Shown: piece by piece, positions 16,871 through 24,366 of the stretch
Layout: each line of letters starts with the position of its first letter
Position numbering within the stretch: position 1 is the first letter of the stretch
DNA from: CAG-103 sp048217285
Lineage (GTDB): Bacteria > Bacillota > Clostridia > Oscillospirales > Oscillospiraceae
Length of the DNA: 64,000 nt
Reading direction: 5' to 3'
Assembly: GCA_048217285.1 (NCBI GenBank)
Contig: DBFWVW010000091.1
Coordinates: 4,205 to 68,204, forward strand
Translations under genes and position numbers: made by a program
Notes under the pieces: generated by a model
What the model saw: only the letters and a program-made list of their open reading frames with translations
Database searches by the model: none
What the model was told of the DNA's origin: nothing

Positions 16871-17035
16871 AATACGACGGCTTGAATACGCTCCTGTACG
16901 GCACTGCAGATCCACGATGTCTTTGGTGACTACGAGCTCATAATTCCTGACTACGACATCGATATGGTCTGCGGGATGCTGAACCTCTCCATGGATGTTT
17001 GAAGTAAGAAAAGTGTATTTTCTGCAAAATGTCTC
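16790..17035 (+). other. gene debris between the rRNA methyltransferase gene and secG
   Basis: The last 80 bases of the methyltransferase frame and the following 165 bases show no intact gene. One + frame reads LQIHDVFGDYELIIPDYDI and on to a stop at 17000-17002, open but without start codon. Another upstream frame reads YDGLNTLLYGTADP. They look like pieces of one decayed gene joined by a frameshift. A minus-strand reading over the same bases has no ribosome binding site. I do not recognise the source. Confidence 0.35.
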
Positions 17036-17064
17036 TTGCAATGCACCAAATCTTGTGATATAGT
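17036..17064 (+). promoter_or_regulatory. sigma-A type promoter of secG
   Basis: TTGCAA (17036-17041), 17 bp, then TATAGT (17059-17064) with an extended TGA before it. It lies 49 bases upstream of the secG start. Confidence 0.65.
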
Positions 17065-17112
17065 AACTCCGTTATATTAGATGATTTTCCCTATCACGAA
17101 AGGATGAATACC

Positions 17113-17364
17113 ATGACTACTTTGGAACTGATTCTGACGATTATCCAGCTTCTGTCCGGTCTGGCTGTGACCGTGATCGTGCTGATGCAGTCCGGTAAGA
17201 GCGCAGGTCTGTCCGGCGCCATTGCTGGCGGTGCGGAAACGTTCCTTTCTAAGGGCAAAGCCAAGACGCTCGATGCCAAGCTCGCGAAGGCGACGAAGTG
17301 GTTCGGTCTTGTCTTTGTCATCCTGACGCTCGTGCTGACCGTTCTGATGCACAAGGGCGCGTAA
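17113..17364 (+). CDS. secG: protein translocase subunit SecG
   Basis: The 83-residue protein has two hydrophobic helices (about residues 3-22 and 56-78) with the family motif VLMQSGKSAGLSGAIAGG between them. SecG assists SecYEA in moving proteins through the membrane. The ATG at 17113 is nine bases after AAAGG; the ATG at 17104 abuts the site and is unlikely. It is monocistronic between a clear promoter and a strong terminator. Confidence 0.92.
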   Translation: MTTLELILTIIQLLSGLAVTVIVLMQSGKSAGLSGAIAGGAETFLSKGKAKTLDAKLAKATKWFGLVFVILTLVLTVLMHKGA

Positions 17365-17385
17365 TTTCTGGCACACAGCTGTATA

Positions 17386-17423
17386 AAGTGTATCCCCCGG
17401 CAACGCCGGGGGATACGCTTTTT
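17386..17423. terminator. very strong terminator after secG
   Basis: A 16 bp stem (17386-17401 with 17405-17420, one wobble, AAC loop) contains CCCCCGGC/GCCGGGGG and is followed by T (17421-17423). It also separates the convergent TIGR01440 gene. Confidence 0.85.
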
Positions 17424-17433
17424 CATATTTCCT

Positions 17434-17976
17434 TCAGTCCGGGTACTCTGCACGGTTGCCGCCAATCAGTTTTGGCCGTGTACGGGCAGCGTTGACCGGG
17501 GCTTCCCCAATCGTTTTAACCGATAGACGCAACGGCACAGCCACATGCTTGAGGTGCATACCGATCATGGTGTTGCCGATATCGAGGCCGGCGTCTGCCT
17601 TGACGAATTCGACCGCGACCGGGTCATCCATCGCCTCATAAACAGCCGTAGCAAACGATCCGCCGGCTTTCGGCCGTGGGCGGACGCAGACGATCTCGTA
17701 TCCAAATTTCTCAGCGGCGGCGCGCTCCATAATCAGGGCACGATTGAGATGCTCACAGCACTGTGCTTCCAGATAGAGGCCGTGTTCTTTCAGAATGGGC
17801 AGAATCTCATCGACCACAGCTTTTGCTGCTTCAGGGGTCGAACCCTTGCCAATTTTTTGCCCCATGATCTCGCTTGAGGAGCAGCCGATCACGACCTGCT
17901 GACCGGGCTTGAGCGCGGCAGCATCCAGTAGCTCAAGCAGAGCTGCGCGGGCCGATTTCCGAATCTCTTCATACAT
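17434..17976 (-). CDS. TIGR01440 (UPF0340/DUF436, YwlG-like) family protein
   Basis: The 180-residue soluble protein matches the YwlG family in length and motifs: IGCSSSEIMGQKIGKGS, CCEHLNRAL and DIGNTMIGMHLKHVAVPLR. The family is widespread in Firmicutes and its function is unknown. GGAG lies 11 bases before the ATG at 17976. Its promoter shares -35 bases with that of the divergent lipoprotein gene. Confidence 0.88.
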   Translation of the reverse strand: MYEEIRKSARAALLELLDAAALKPGQQVVIGCSSSEIMGQKIGKGSTPEAAKAVVDEILPILKEHGLYLEAQCCEHLNRALIMERAAAEKFGYEIVCVRPRPKAGGSFATAVYEAMDDPVAVEFVKADAGLDIGNTMIGMHLKHVAVPLRLSVKTIGEAPVNAARTRPKLIGGNRAEYPD

Positions 17977-18017
17977 AAATGGTCATCTCCAGACAGTTAT
18001 TAAAAATTCTTATTTCC

Positions 18018-18046
18018 ATTGTAGCACGGCGCAGTGCATTTGACAA
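18018..18046 (-). promoter_or_regulatory. promoter of the TIGR01440 gene
   Basis: On the minus strand, TTGTCA (18046-18041) and TACAAT (18023-18018) are 17 bp apart, with an extended TGC before the -10. Confidence 0.65.
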
Positions 18047-18068
18047 TCCTCTGCAAGGCGTGTATCAT
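18040..18068 (+). promoter_or_regulatory. promoter of the DUF3048 lipoprotein gene
   Basis: A perfect TTGACA (18040-18045) and TATCAT (18063-18068) are 17 bp apart. Its -35 lies on the same bases as the -35 of the opposite promoter. Confidence 0.7.
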
Positions 18069-18104
18069 GAGCGTTGACCAAATCATAACAGGAGGATTGC
18101 TGTT

Positions 18105-19136
18105 TTGAAACGCATTTTTGCTTGTCTTCTCGCTGCGGCGCTGCTTGTCTGCTCCGGCTGCGGCATCAAATCTGAAAAACCGTCGACCAACAGTGCTGCC
18201 GGAAAAACGGAGAACTACTATGCCCCACTGACCGGTGAGCTGCTGAGCACAAAGCCGGAAAACACCCGGCCGTTTGCTGTCATGATCAACAACATTGTCT
18301 ACGCGCAGCCGCAGGTCGGCATCAGCAACGCCGACATGATCTACGAGATCCCGGCCGAGGGCGGGATCACACGAATGATGGCGATCTTCAGCCACTTGTA
18401 CGATGTCGAGTCTGTCGGCAGTATTCGCAGTCTGCGTCCGTACTACCTGAGCGTCGCCCTGTCGTATGACGCCATCGTCATCCATGCCGGCGGCAGCGAG
18501 CAGGCCTACAGTGATGTCAAAACCTACAATGCCGATCATCTTGACGGCGTGCGCGACGGCAACACCAGTACCATGTTCTACCGCGACGCCAGCCGTGGCC
18601 AGCACGGTTCGGAGCATACGCTGTTCTTCCACGGTGCAAATGTGGAGGCGCTCGTTGACAAATACCAGTTTCGCACGGAGCACGAGAGCAGCTACAAGAC
18701 AGGTCTGACCTTCGCTGACAACGCTGCCGAGCAGTGCACCGGTGGTGCGGCTGCGAACGTGCAGGTGACGTTCAATACGTCCAAGAGCACGTCCTTTACT
18801 TACCATAGCGACAGCGGCAAATACACAGCTGTTCAGTATAAGGATGACTATAAGGACGGTGCGACCGGAGAAGCAGTTACATTTTCCAATTTGCTCATTC
18901 TCTCGGCCGATATGAAGACGGTTGACAGCTACGGACGTCTGGCGGTCGATCTCATCGGCAGCGGTACCGGTTACTTTGTGACAGGTGGAAAATATGTTCC
19001 GATCAAGTGGTCGCGCAGCGATATCAACAGCTGCTTTACTTACACGCTTGAAGACGGCACGGCGCTGAACCTTTCGCGCGGCACGACCTATGTCGGCGTG
19101 ATTCCGACCAGTGGTGGTAGCGCAAACTTCAGCTAA
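18105..19136 (+). CDS. DUF3048 (YerB-like) lipoprotein
   Basis: The 343-residue protein starts with a lipoprotein signal (KRIFACLLAAALLVCSGC, lipobox Cys at residue 19), so it should be anchored to the outer face of the membrane. Two DUF3048 parts follow: one with RPFAVMINN, QVGISNADMIYEIPAEGGITR and SVGSIRSLRPYY, and the C-terminal one with a calcium-like KWSRSDINSCFTY segment. Function is unknown; an extracellular or cell-wall role is inferred from location. Start is TTG at 18105, nine bases after AGGAGG (18090-18095). Confidence 0.88.
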   Translation: MKRIFACLLAAALLVCSGCGIKSEKPSTNSAAGKTENYYAPLTGELLSTKPENTRPFAVMINNIVYAQPQVGISNADMIYEIPAEGGITRMMAIFSHLYDVESVGSIRSLRPYYLSVALSYDAIVIHAGGSEQAYSDVKTYNADHLDGVRDGNTSTMFYRDASRGQHGSEHTLFFHGANVEALVDKYQFRTEHESSYKTGLTFADNAAEQCTGGAAANVQVTFNTSKSTSFTYHSDSGKYTAVQYKDDYKDGATGEAVTFSNLLILSADMKTVDSYGRLAVDLIGSGTGYFVTGGKYVPIKWSRSDINSCFTYTLEDGTALNLSRGTTYVGVIPTSGGSANFS

Positions 19137-19155
19137 GAAAACACCGAAGATTGGC

Positions 19156-19196
19156 AGCACTATGTGCGTGGGAGCCCGCGCACATAGTGCTTTTTT
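19156..19196 (+). terminator. terminator after the lipoprotein gene
   Basis: AGCACTATGTGCG (19156-19168) pairs perfectly with CGCACATAGTGCT (19179-19191), with more pairing inside; six T follow (19191-19196). Confidence 0.85.
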
Positions 19197-19210
19197 CTAC
19201 CCGGATGCGG

Positions 19211-19240
19211 TTGCCTCCGCTCGATCATGTTTGCTATAAT
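19211..19240 (+). promoter_or_regulatory. promoter of the broken aminotransferase gene
   Basis: TTGCCT (19211-19216) and a perfect TATAAT (19235-19240) with extended TGC, spacer 18 bp. The promoter is intact although the gene behind it is broken. Confidence 0.65.
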
Positions 19241-19292
19241 AGCTGTGTGCAGCAGGAACGATCGCTGCAAGTGCACAGAAAGGAAGATTGCT

Positions 19293-20164
19293 ATGACCTA
19301 CAATTTTGACGAGATCATTGATCGCCGCCACACCAACGCACTCAACACGGATGGTTTCCGCGGCTATATTTTTCACGCCGGACCGGAAAAGGTATTTGCC
19401 TTCAAGGATGAAGAATTTGTCCGTATGTGGATTTTGAGGACTTCGAGCACAAGTGTGCCGATCCCGCCTGCAAGCTGGTGTTCTGGTGCAACCCGCAAAA
19501 CCCCACCGGCCGTATGTGGACGGAGGAAGAGCTCAAGCGAGTGGGCGCGATCATCGAAAAGTATAACCTTTGGGTAGTATCCGACGAGATCCATTGTGAC
19601 CTGATCCGCTGCAGCCGCCGTCATATCCCGATGGCGAAAGTTTTGGACAGATATCCCAAGCTTATCACCTGCATGGCGCCCACCAAGACCTTTAACATGG
19701 CCGGGCTGGCATTTTCCAATATCATCATCCGGGATCCGGCGCTGCGTGCGCGTTTTCAGGAACGTGACAAGCTGTTTGGCATGGTCAATCCCATGTCACT
19801 GACAGCGGCACAGGCAGCCTATGCACATGGTGGTGCATGGCATGAGGCACTGAAGCAGTACCTCGACGAAAACTTCGCGTTTGTCAAGGTGTTTCTGGAG
19901 CGGGAGCTCCCGGAGACGGTCATGTACATTCCGGAGGCGACGTATCTGGCGTGGGTTGACCTGTCACACTGTTTGCCGGATGTAAAAGATCTGCCGGATT
20001 TCTTCGCCAATAAGGCAGGCGTCCTGCTCGAGGGCGGGGATTCCCTCTTCGTCGGCAATGCCAAAGGGTACGTGCGCCTGAATCTTGCGATGCCGCGAGC
20101 GATCATTCAGACCGGCCTGGAGCGGATGCGGGATGCGATCCGCAAAGAGCAGGCCGGGCGTTGA
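19293..20164 (+). pseudogene. PatB/MalY-type cystathionine beta-lyase, internally deleted and frameshifted
   Basis: The N-terminal frame (ATG 19293) reads MTYNFDEIIDRRHTNAL and reaches FKDEEFVRMW, the point where this family continues as WVADMDF. From about 19424 another frame takes over with DFEDFEHK, NPQNPTGR, SDEIHCDL and the lysine in APTKTFNMAGL, and runs to the normal end. About 46 plus 245 residues remain of the usual near 390, so roughly 100-120 residues are missing, including much of the cofactor domain, and the frame is lost at the join. Family members cleave C-S bonds in sulfur amino acids. A real deletion or an assembly fault would look the same here. Confidence 0.8.
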
Positions 20165-20174
20165 ACGAGATGGC

Positions 20175-20212
20175 AAAATCCCGATATGGCCGTGACCATA
20201 TCGGGATTTTTT
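20175..20212. terminator. bidirectional terminator
   Basis: AAAATCCCGATATGG (20175-20189) pairs with CCATATCGGGATTTT (20196-20210) around a 6-base loop. It serves the broken lyase gene and the convergent ArsC-like gene. Confidence 0.8.
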
Positions 20213-20217
20213 ACATT

Positions 20218-20550
20218 TTATTCCCACGTTTTCCACACATCCGGGCAGTAGCCAACGGTGGCCTGCCTGCCATTGCGGACGATGGGCGTCTGCAGCAGGG
20301 ACGGATCTTCGAGCAGACGCTCGATCTTGTCCTGCTCATAGGCCAGATGCTGCACGAGCGCGTAGTCCGCCGCCTTGGAATTGAGCATGGCGTCGAGCCC
20401 AACGGCGTTTTTCACGCTCGTCAGCTCACCGCGGCTCATGCCGTAACGCAGCAGGTCAATGGCCTGATATGGGATGCGCCGCTCTTTAAAATAGCGCTCG
20501 GCCTTTTTTGTGTCAAAGCATTTGGATTTGCCCCAAATCTGGATCTTCAT
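20218..20550 (-). CDS. ArsC/Spx family protein
   Basis: The 110-residue protein has the thioredoxin-like ArsC fold signature: IQIWGKSKCFDTKKAERYF at the start, then IPYQAIDLL and a late TPIVRNGRQATVGY. A single cysteine (KSKCFDT) replaces the CxxC of redox-active Spx, as in arsenate-reductase-like proteins. Arsenate reduction is not proven; many such stand-alone proteins have no known substrate. AGAGGAG seven bases upstream selects the ATG at 20550 over an upstream in-frame start. It lies 16 bases behind the RNase J gene, so probably in one operon. Confidence 0.8.
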   Translation of the reverse strand: MKIQIWGKSKCFDTKKAERYFKERRIPYQAIDLLRYGMSRGELTSVKNAVGLDAMLNSKAADYALVQHLAYEQDKIERLLEDPSLLQTPIVRNGRQATVGYCPDVWKTWE

Positions 20551-20566
20551 GACGCGTCTCCTCTGC

Positions 20567-22225
20567 TCAGACTTCAATGATCACGGGCAGCACCATGGGG
20601 CTGCGGCGCGTGGTCTTATACAGATAGCCGCTGATGTTTGACTTCACACGGCCTTTGATCGTCGCCCAGTCGTGCTGTTTTTGGCGTTCGCAGCTGGCAA
20701 GACTCTCGTTGACAACACGCTTGAGTTCGCCCATGAGTGCCTCCGCCTCTTTGACATACACAAAGCCGCGGGTGATGATCTCGGGATCAGTGACTGGTTT
20801 TCCGTTTTCGGACGAGAGCGTAATGATGGCCATGACAATGCCATCCTCGGCCAGATGCTGGCGGTCACGTAGCACGGCGCTGCCGACGTCGCCAATACCG
20901 GTGCCGTCAATATACACATCGCCCGCCGGGACATTGCTCGTCGCGCGCATACTGCGCTTGGTGATCTCGATCACTTCGCCGTTTTTGGCTACGAGCACAT
21001 TCTTTGCTTCCACACCCATGAGTTTGCCGATCTCGGCGTGCTTGCACAGCATACGGTATTCACCGTGCACCGGAATGAAGTAGTGCGGCTTTGTCAGCGC
21101 GAGCATCATCTTCAGTTCCTCCTGGCACGCATGACCGGAGACGTGCAGCGGTGTGTTGCGGTCGTAGATGACCTCTGCCCCTTTCTGGAACAGCTCGTCA
21201 ATTACGCGGCTGATCGTGATCTCGTTGCCGGGAATGGCCGAAGCAGAGATGATAATGCGGTCTCCGGCATCGATCGTGACCTGCTTGTGCTCCGAAAATG
21301 CCATGCGATGCAGTGCAGACATGGGCTCACCTTGGCTGCCTGTGCAGACAATGACGGTCTTGCTGCGCGGCAGACTGCCGATCTGTGACATGTCCATCAT
21401 GACGCCGTCCGGGATGTCCACATAGCCGAGCTCGGTCGCCACGCGCATAACATTTTCCATGCTGCGGCCGGTAATGCCGACCTTGCGCTTATACTTCGCC
21501 GCTACATTGATGATCTGCTGCAGGCGGTGGACATTGGACGCGAACGTCGTGACGATGATACGTTTATTGCAGTCCTTAAATAATTCGTCAAAGCAGTCGA
21601 TCACGCGCGCCTCCGAGGCACAGTAGCCCGGACGCTCCACATTTGTGGAGTCCGACAGCAGCGCGAGCACGCCCTCGTTGCCAAGCTGGCCGAGACGCGG
21701 CAGATCGATCATGCCACCCTGGATGGGGGTAAGGTCGATCTTGAAGTCACCCGTGTGGATGACGGTACCGATCGGCGTTTTGATCGCCAGCGCAACGGAA
21801 TCGGCGATGCTGTGGTTCGTGTGGATAAATTCTATCTCGAAGCAGCCGAGTTTGAACTTATCTCCCGGCTTTTTCGTAAAGATCTGCGTGTGATAAAGCA
21901 GGTCATGCTCTTCCAGCTTGAGCTCAATGATCGCTGCCGTCAAGGGGGTGGCATAGATCGGCATATCCAGCTGCTTGAGCACGTATGGGATTGCGCCGAT
22001 GTGGTCCTCATGTCCGTGCGTGATGACCATGCCGCGGATACGGCTTTTGTTTGCCTTCAGATAGCTGATATCCGGAATGACCATGTCCACACCGTAGAGG
22101 TCCTGATCCGGAAAGCCCATGCCGCAGTCAACAAGGAACATATCCTTGCCATACTCATAGACGGTGAGGTTCTTGCCGATTTCGCCAAGGCCGCCGAGCG
22201 GGATGATTTTTAATTTGGATGCCAT
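20567..22225 (-). CDS. rnjA: ribonuclease J
   Basis: RNase J is a metallo-beta-lactamase and beta-CASP family nuclease that matures and degrades RNA by endonucleolytic and 5'-3' exonucleolytic cleavage. The 552-residue protein has THGHEDHIGAIPY (zinc ligands), HTNHSIADS, HTGDFKID, SDSTNVERPG and the beta-CASP HVSGHACQEEL. The C-terminal domain ends in TTRRSPMVLPVIIEV. AAGGAG before the ATG at 22225 fixes the start; the frame is open further upstream but without support. A plausible promoter lies just after recR. Confidence 0.96.
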   Translation of the reverse strand: MASKLKIIPLGGLGEIGKNLTVYEYGKDMFLVDCGMGFPDQDLYGVDMVIPDISYLKANKSRIRGMVITHGHEDHIGAIPYVLKQLDMPIYATPLTAAIIELKLEEHDLLYHTQIFTKKPGDKFKLGCFEIEFIHTNHSIADSVALAIKTPIGTVIHTGDFKIDLTPIQGGMIDLPRLGQLGNEGVLALLSDSTNVERPGYCASEARVIDCFDELFKDCNKRIIVTTFASNVHRLQQIINVAAKYKRKVGITGRSMENVMRVATELGYVDIPDGVMMDMSQIGSLPRSKTVIVCTGSQGEPMSALHRMAFSEHKQVTIDAGDRIIISASAIPGNEITISRVIDELFQKGAEVIYDRNTPLHVSGHACQEELKMMLALTKPHYFIPVHGEYRMLCKHAEIGKLMGVEAKNVLVAKNGEVIEITKRSMRATSNVPAGDVYIDGTGIGDVGSAVLRDRQHLAEDGIVMAIITLSSENGKPVTDPEIITRGFVYVKEAEALMGELKRVVNESLASCERQKQHDWATIKGRVKSNISGYLYKTTRRSPMVLPVIIEV

Positions 22226-22330
22226 TCGTAACTCCTTTACGTTTGCTTTCGGGCAGACTACTCCCCCGGAAGCAGGTTGATTTTTTCGAAAAATATGTAC
22301 GAAATGCGTTGTCTGCGGCGGCGGATATCC

Positions 22331-22359
22331 AGAGTATTCCCAGAAATCCGAGCCGTCAA
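22331..22359 (-). promoter_or_regulatory. putative promoter of the RNase J gene
   Basis: On the minus strand, TTGACG (22359-22354) and TACTCT (22336-22331) are 17 bp apart, leaving a leader of about 100 bases. Confidence 0.4.
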
Positions 22360-22364
22360 ACCTG

Positions 22365-22964
22365 TTACATTTCCATTCGGCCGGCCAGCGCCCGCAGGAG
22401 CGTGGCATCGTCCGCATATTCCAGATTGGAACCGACCGGAATACCGTAAGCCAGCCGCGTGATCTTCACGTCAAACGGCTTGAGCAGGCGCGCGATGTAC
22501 ATCGCGGTCGCCTCGCCTTCCGTGTCGGGGTTCGTGGCCATGATGACCTCCGCGATCCCACCGGCAGCTACGCGCTTGACCAGCTCCTGGATCCGGATGT
22601 CATCCGGGCCGATGTGATTCATGGGCGACAGCACGCCGTGCAGGACATGATAGACGCCGTTATATTCGCGGCTGCGCTCAAACGAGAGCACATCACGTGG
22701 CTGCGCCACGACGCAGATCGTGCTCTGGTCGCGCTTCGGGGATGCACAGATGGTGCACGTCTCCTGGTCGGTGAGATTCTGACAGATGCTGCAGCAATGA
22801 ATGTTTTTCTTCGCGTCCACAATGGCCGCGGCAAATTTCAGCGCCTCCTCCTCCGGGAGGGACAGAACATGAAACGCCAGACGCTGCGCGCTCTTGCGCC
22901 CGACGCCGGGCAGTGCAGCGAACTGGTCAATGAGATTTTCGAGTGCATTCGGAAAAAATGACAT
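22365..22964 (-). CDS. recR: recombination mediator protein RecR
   Basis: The 199-residue protein has the helix-hairpin-helix LPGVGRKSAQRLAFH, the four-cysteine zinc finger (CSICQNLTDQETCTIC) and the Toprim domain (ICVVAQPRD, VIMATNPDTEGEATA). RecR loads RecA at gaps with RecO/RecF. ATG at 22964 gives the normal length; a TTG further upstream would overlap the epimerase gene. It lies 17 bases behind rpe. Confidence 0.96.
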   Translation of the reverse strand: MSFFPNALENLIDQFAALPGVGRKSAQRLAFHVLSLPEEEALKFAAAIVDAKKNIHCCSICQNLTDQETCTICASPKRDQSTICVVAQPRDVLSFERSREYNGVYHVLHGVLSPMNHIGPDDIRIQELVKRVAAGGIAEVIMATNPDTEGEATAMYIARLLKPFDVKITRLAYGIPVGSNLEYADDATLLRALAGRMEM

Positions 22965-22981
22965 GGGAATACCGTCCTGAA

Positions 22982-23635
22982 TCAAGCGTTGCGGATGGCG
23001 GCGATAGCTGCCGCACGGTCATTCTGGCGGAACACAGCGCTGCCGGCCACAAGCACGTTGGCGCCCGCCTGCTTCACGAGCGGGGATGTCTCCGGATCGA
23101 TGCCGCCGTCTACCTCCAGCTCGCAAGCGGGATTGACCTGCAGAATCCGCTCATGCAGCTGTGCGATCTTCGGCAGCTGATCGGCCATAAAGCGCTGGCC
23201 CCCGAAACCCGGTTCCACCGTCATGACAAGTGCCAGGTCCAGCAGTGGCAGATATGGGATGAGCACGCTCTCCGGCGTTTTTGGCTTGATGGCAAGGCCG
23301 ACCTTCTTGCCGTGCGCCTTCACGTCCTCGAGTGCTGCGAAAACATCCTGCGGCTCGTCCGCCTCTACATGAAATACGACGAGATCTGCTCCGGCGTCGC
23401 AAAATTCACTGACATAACGGTGCGGGCGATCGATCATGAGGTGGACATCCAGAAACATCTGCGTATGCTTGCGCACAGACTTCACGACCGGAATGCCAAT
23501 CGAAATATTCGGTACAAAAATGCCGTCCATCACATCGATATGGATGTAGTCCGCGCCGCCGGCCTCAATCTGGCGGATGTCCTCACCGAGTGTGCAGAAG
23601 TCTGCTGAGAGAATGGAAGGTGCAAGTTTTATCAT
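22982..23635 (-). CDS. rpe: ribulose-phosphate 3-epimerase
   Basis: The enzyme interconverts ribulose-5-phosphate and xylulose-5-phosphate in the pentose phosphate pathway. The 217-residue TIM barrel has LAPSILSADF, HIDVMDGIFVPNIS, LDVHLMI, VMTVEPGFGGQ and EVDGGI, which include the metal and acid/base residues. GGAG eight bases upstream selects the ATG at 23635. Confidence 0.96.
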   Translation of the reverse strand: MIKLAPSILSADFCTLGEDIRQIEAGGADYIHIDVMDGIFVPNISIGIPVVKSVRKHTQMFLDVHLMIDRPHRYVSEFCDAGADLVVFHVEADEPQDVFAALEDVKAHGKKVGLAIKPKTPESVLIPYLPLLDLALVMTVEPGFGGQRFMADQLPKIAQLHERILQVNPACELEVDGGIDPETSPLVKQAGANVLVAGSAVFRQNDRAAAIAAIRNA

Positions 23636-23699
23636 GGATGCCACTCCGATCTACGAATATCCGGTAAGCCGGATGAAGTCCACATTCTATAACTAAGTT

Positions 23700-23728
23700 A
23701 TTATACACCTGTTGCGGATATCCTGCAA
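23700..23728 (-). promoter_or_regulatory. promoter of rpe-recR
   Basis: On the minus strand, TTGCAG (23728-23723) and a perfect TATAAT (23705-23700) are 17 bp apart. Confidence 0.65.
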
Positions 23729-23752
23729 GTGCCGGGAGCAAAAAATCGCCGC

Positions 23753-23781
23753 TTGACGAATGACGCTGCCTGCGCTATCAT
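23753..23781 (+). promoter_or_regulatory. promoter of the YbaK-like gene
   Basis: TTGACG (23753-23758) and TATCAT (23776-23781) are 17 bp apart, 36 bases before the ATG. Confidence 0.65.
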
Positions 23782-23817
23782 GTGCTTCAGATACTTCAAA
23801 GAACAGGAGCGAATCAA

Positions 23818-24300
23818 ATGTCTATCGAAGCAGGAAGAGCGTATTTCCGGCAGTTTGGTATGGAAGACCGCGTGCAGGAGTTCACGGTCTCGAGCGCAAC
23901 CGTCGATCTGGCGGCAAAGGCACTCGGCGTTGAGGGCACACGGATCGCAAAGACACTGTCGTTCAAGACGGCGGACGGCTGTATGCTGATCCTTGCCGCC
24001 GGAGATGCACGCATTGATAACCATAAATTCAAGGAAAAATTCCATATGAAGGCAAAAATGCTTTCGGCTGATGAGGTGCTGGAGCTGGTTGGCCACCCGG
24101 TCGGCGGCGTATGCCCTTTCGGCTGCAAGGAAGGCATCCCGGTGTATCTGGACGTGTCACTGCAGCGGTTTGAAACCGTGTTCCCCGCCGTTGGCAGTCC
24201 GTCGAGCGCGATCGAGCTGAACCTCGATGAACTCTACAAATACTCTAACGCCCTTGCGTGGATCGATGTCTGCAAGCTCCCTGCCCCAGCCGAGGTGTGA
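23818..24300 (+). CDS. YbaK/EbsC family aminoacyl-tRNA editing-like protein
   Basis: The 160-residue protein has the YbaK fold marks: TVDLAAKALGVEGTRIAKTLSF, GDARIDNHKFKEKF with its conserved lysine region, and GHPVGGVCPFGCKEGI. Such free-standing domains hydrolyse mischarged tRNA (for example Ala-tRNAPro). The sequence differs clearly from the second YbaK-family protein at 58923-59414 and suits the ProX-like branch, so the two likely have different substrates. AGGAG precedes the ATG. Monocistronic. Confidence 0.82.
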   Translation: MSIEAGRAYFRQFGMEDRVQEFTVSSATVDLAAKALGVEGTRIAKTLSFKTADGCMLILAAGDARIDNHKFKEKFHMKAKMLSADEVLELVGHPVGGVCPFGCKEGIPVYLDVSLQRFETVFPAVGSPSSAIELNLDELYKYSNALAWIDVCKLPAPAEV

Positions 24301-24309
24301 GCAGAACGC

Positions 24310-24347
24310 ACAAAAGCCTGACGAACCATCGTTCGTCAGGCTTTTGT
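24310..24347. terminator. bidirectional terminator between YbaK-like gene and P-type ATPase gene
   Basis: A perfect 17 bp stem (24310-24326 with 24331-24347) with a CATC loop and A/T-rich outer ends. Confidence 0.85.
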
Positions 24348-24366
24348 GTTCGTAATCAGCTGGATA

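Noticed and set aside
16841..17041. 66-codon minus-strand frame over the debris behind the rRNA methyltransferase gene
   Set aside because: No ribosome binding site, ends inside the methyltransferase gene, and overlaps the secG promoter; the + strand fragments explain the region better.
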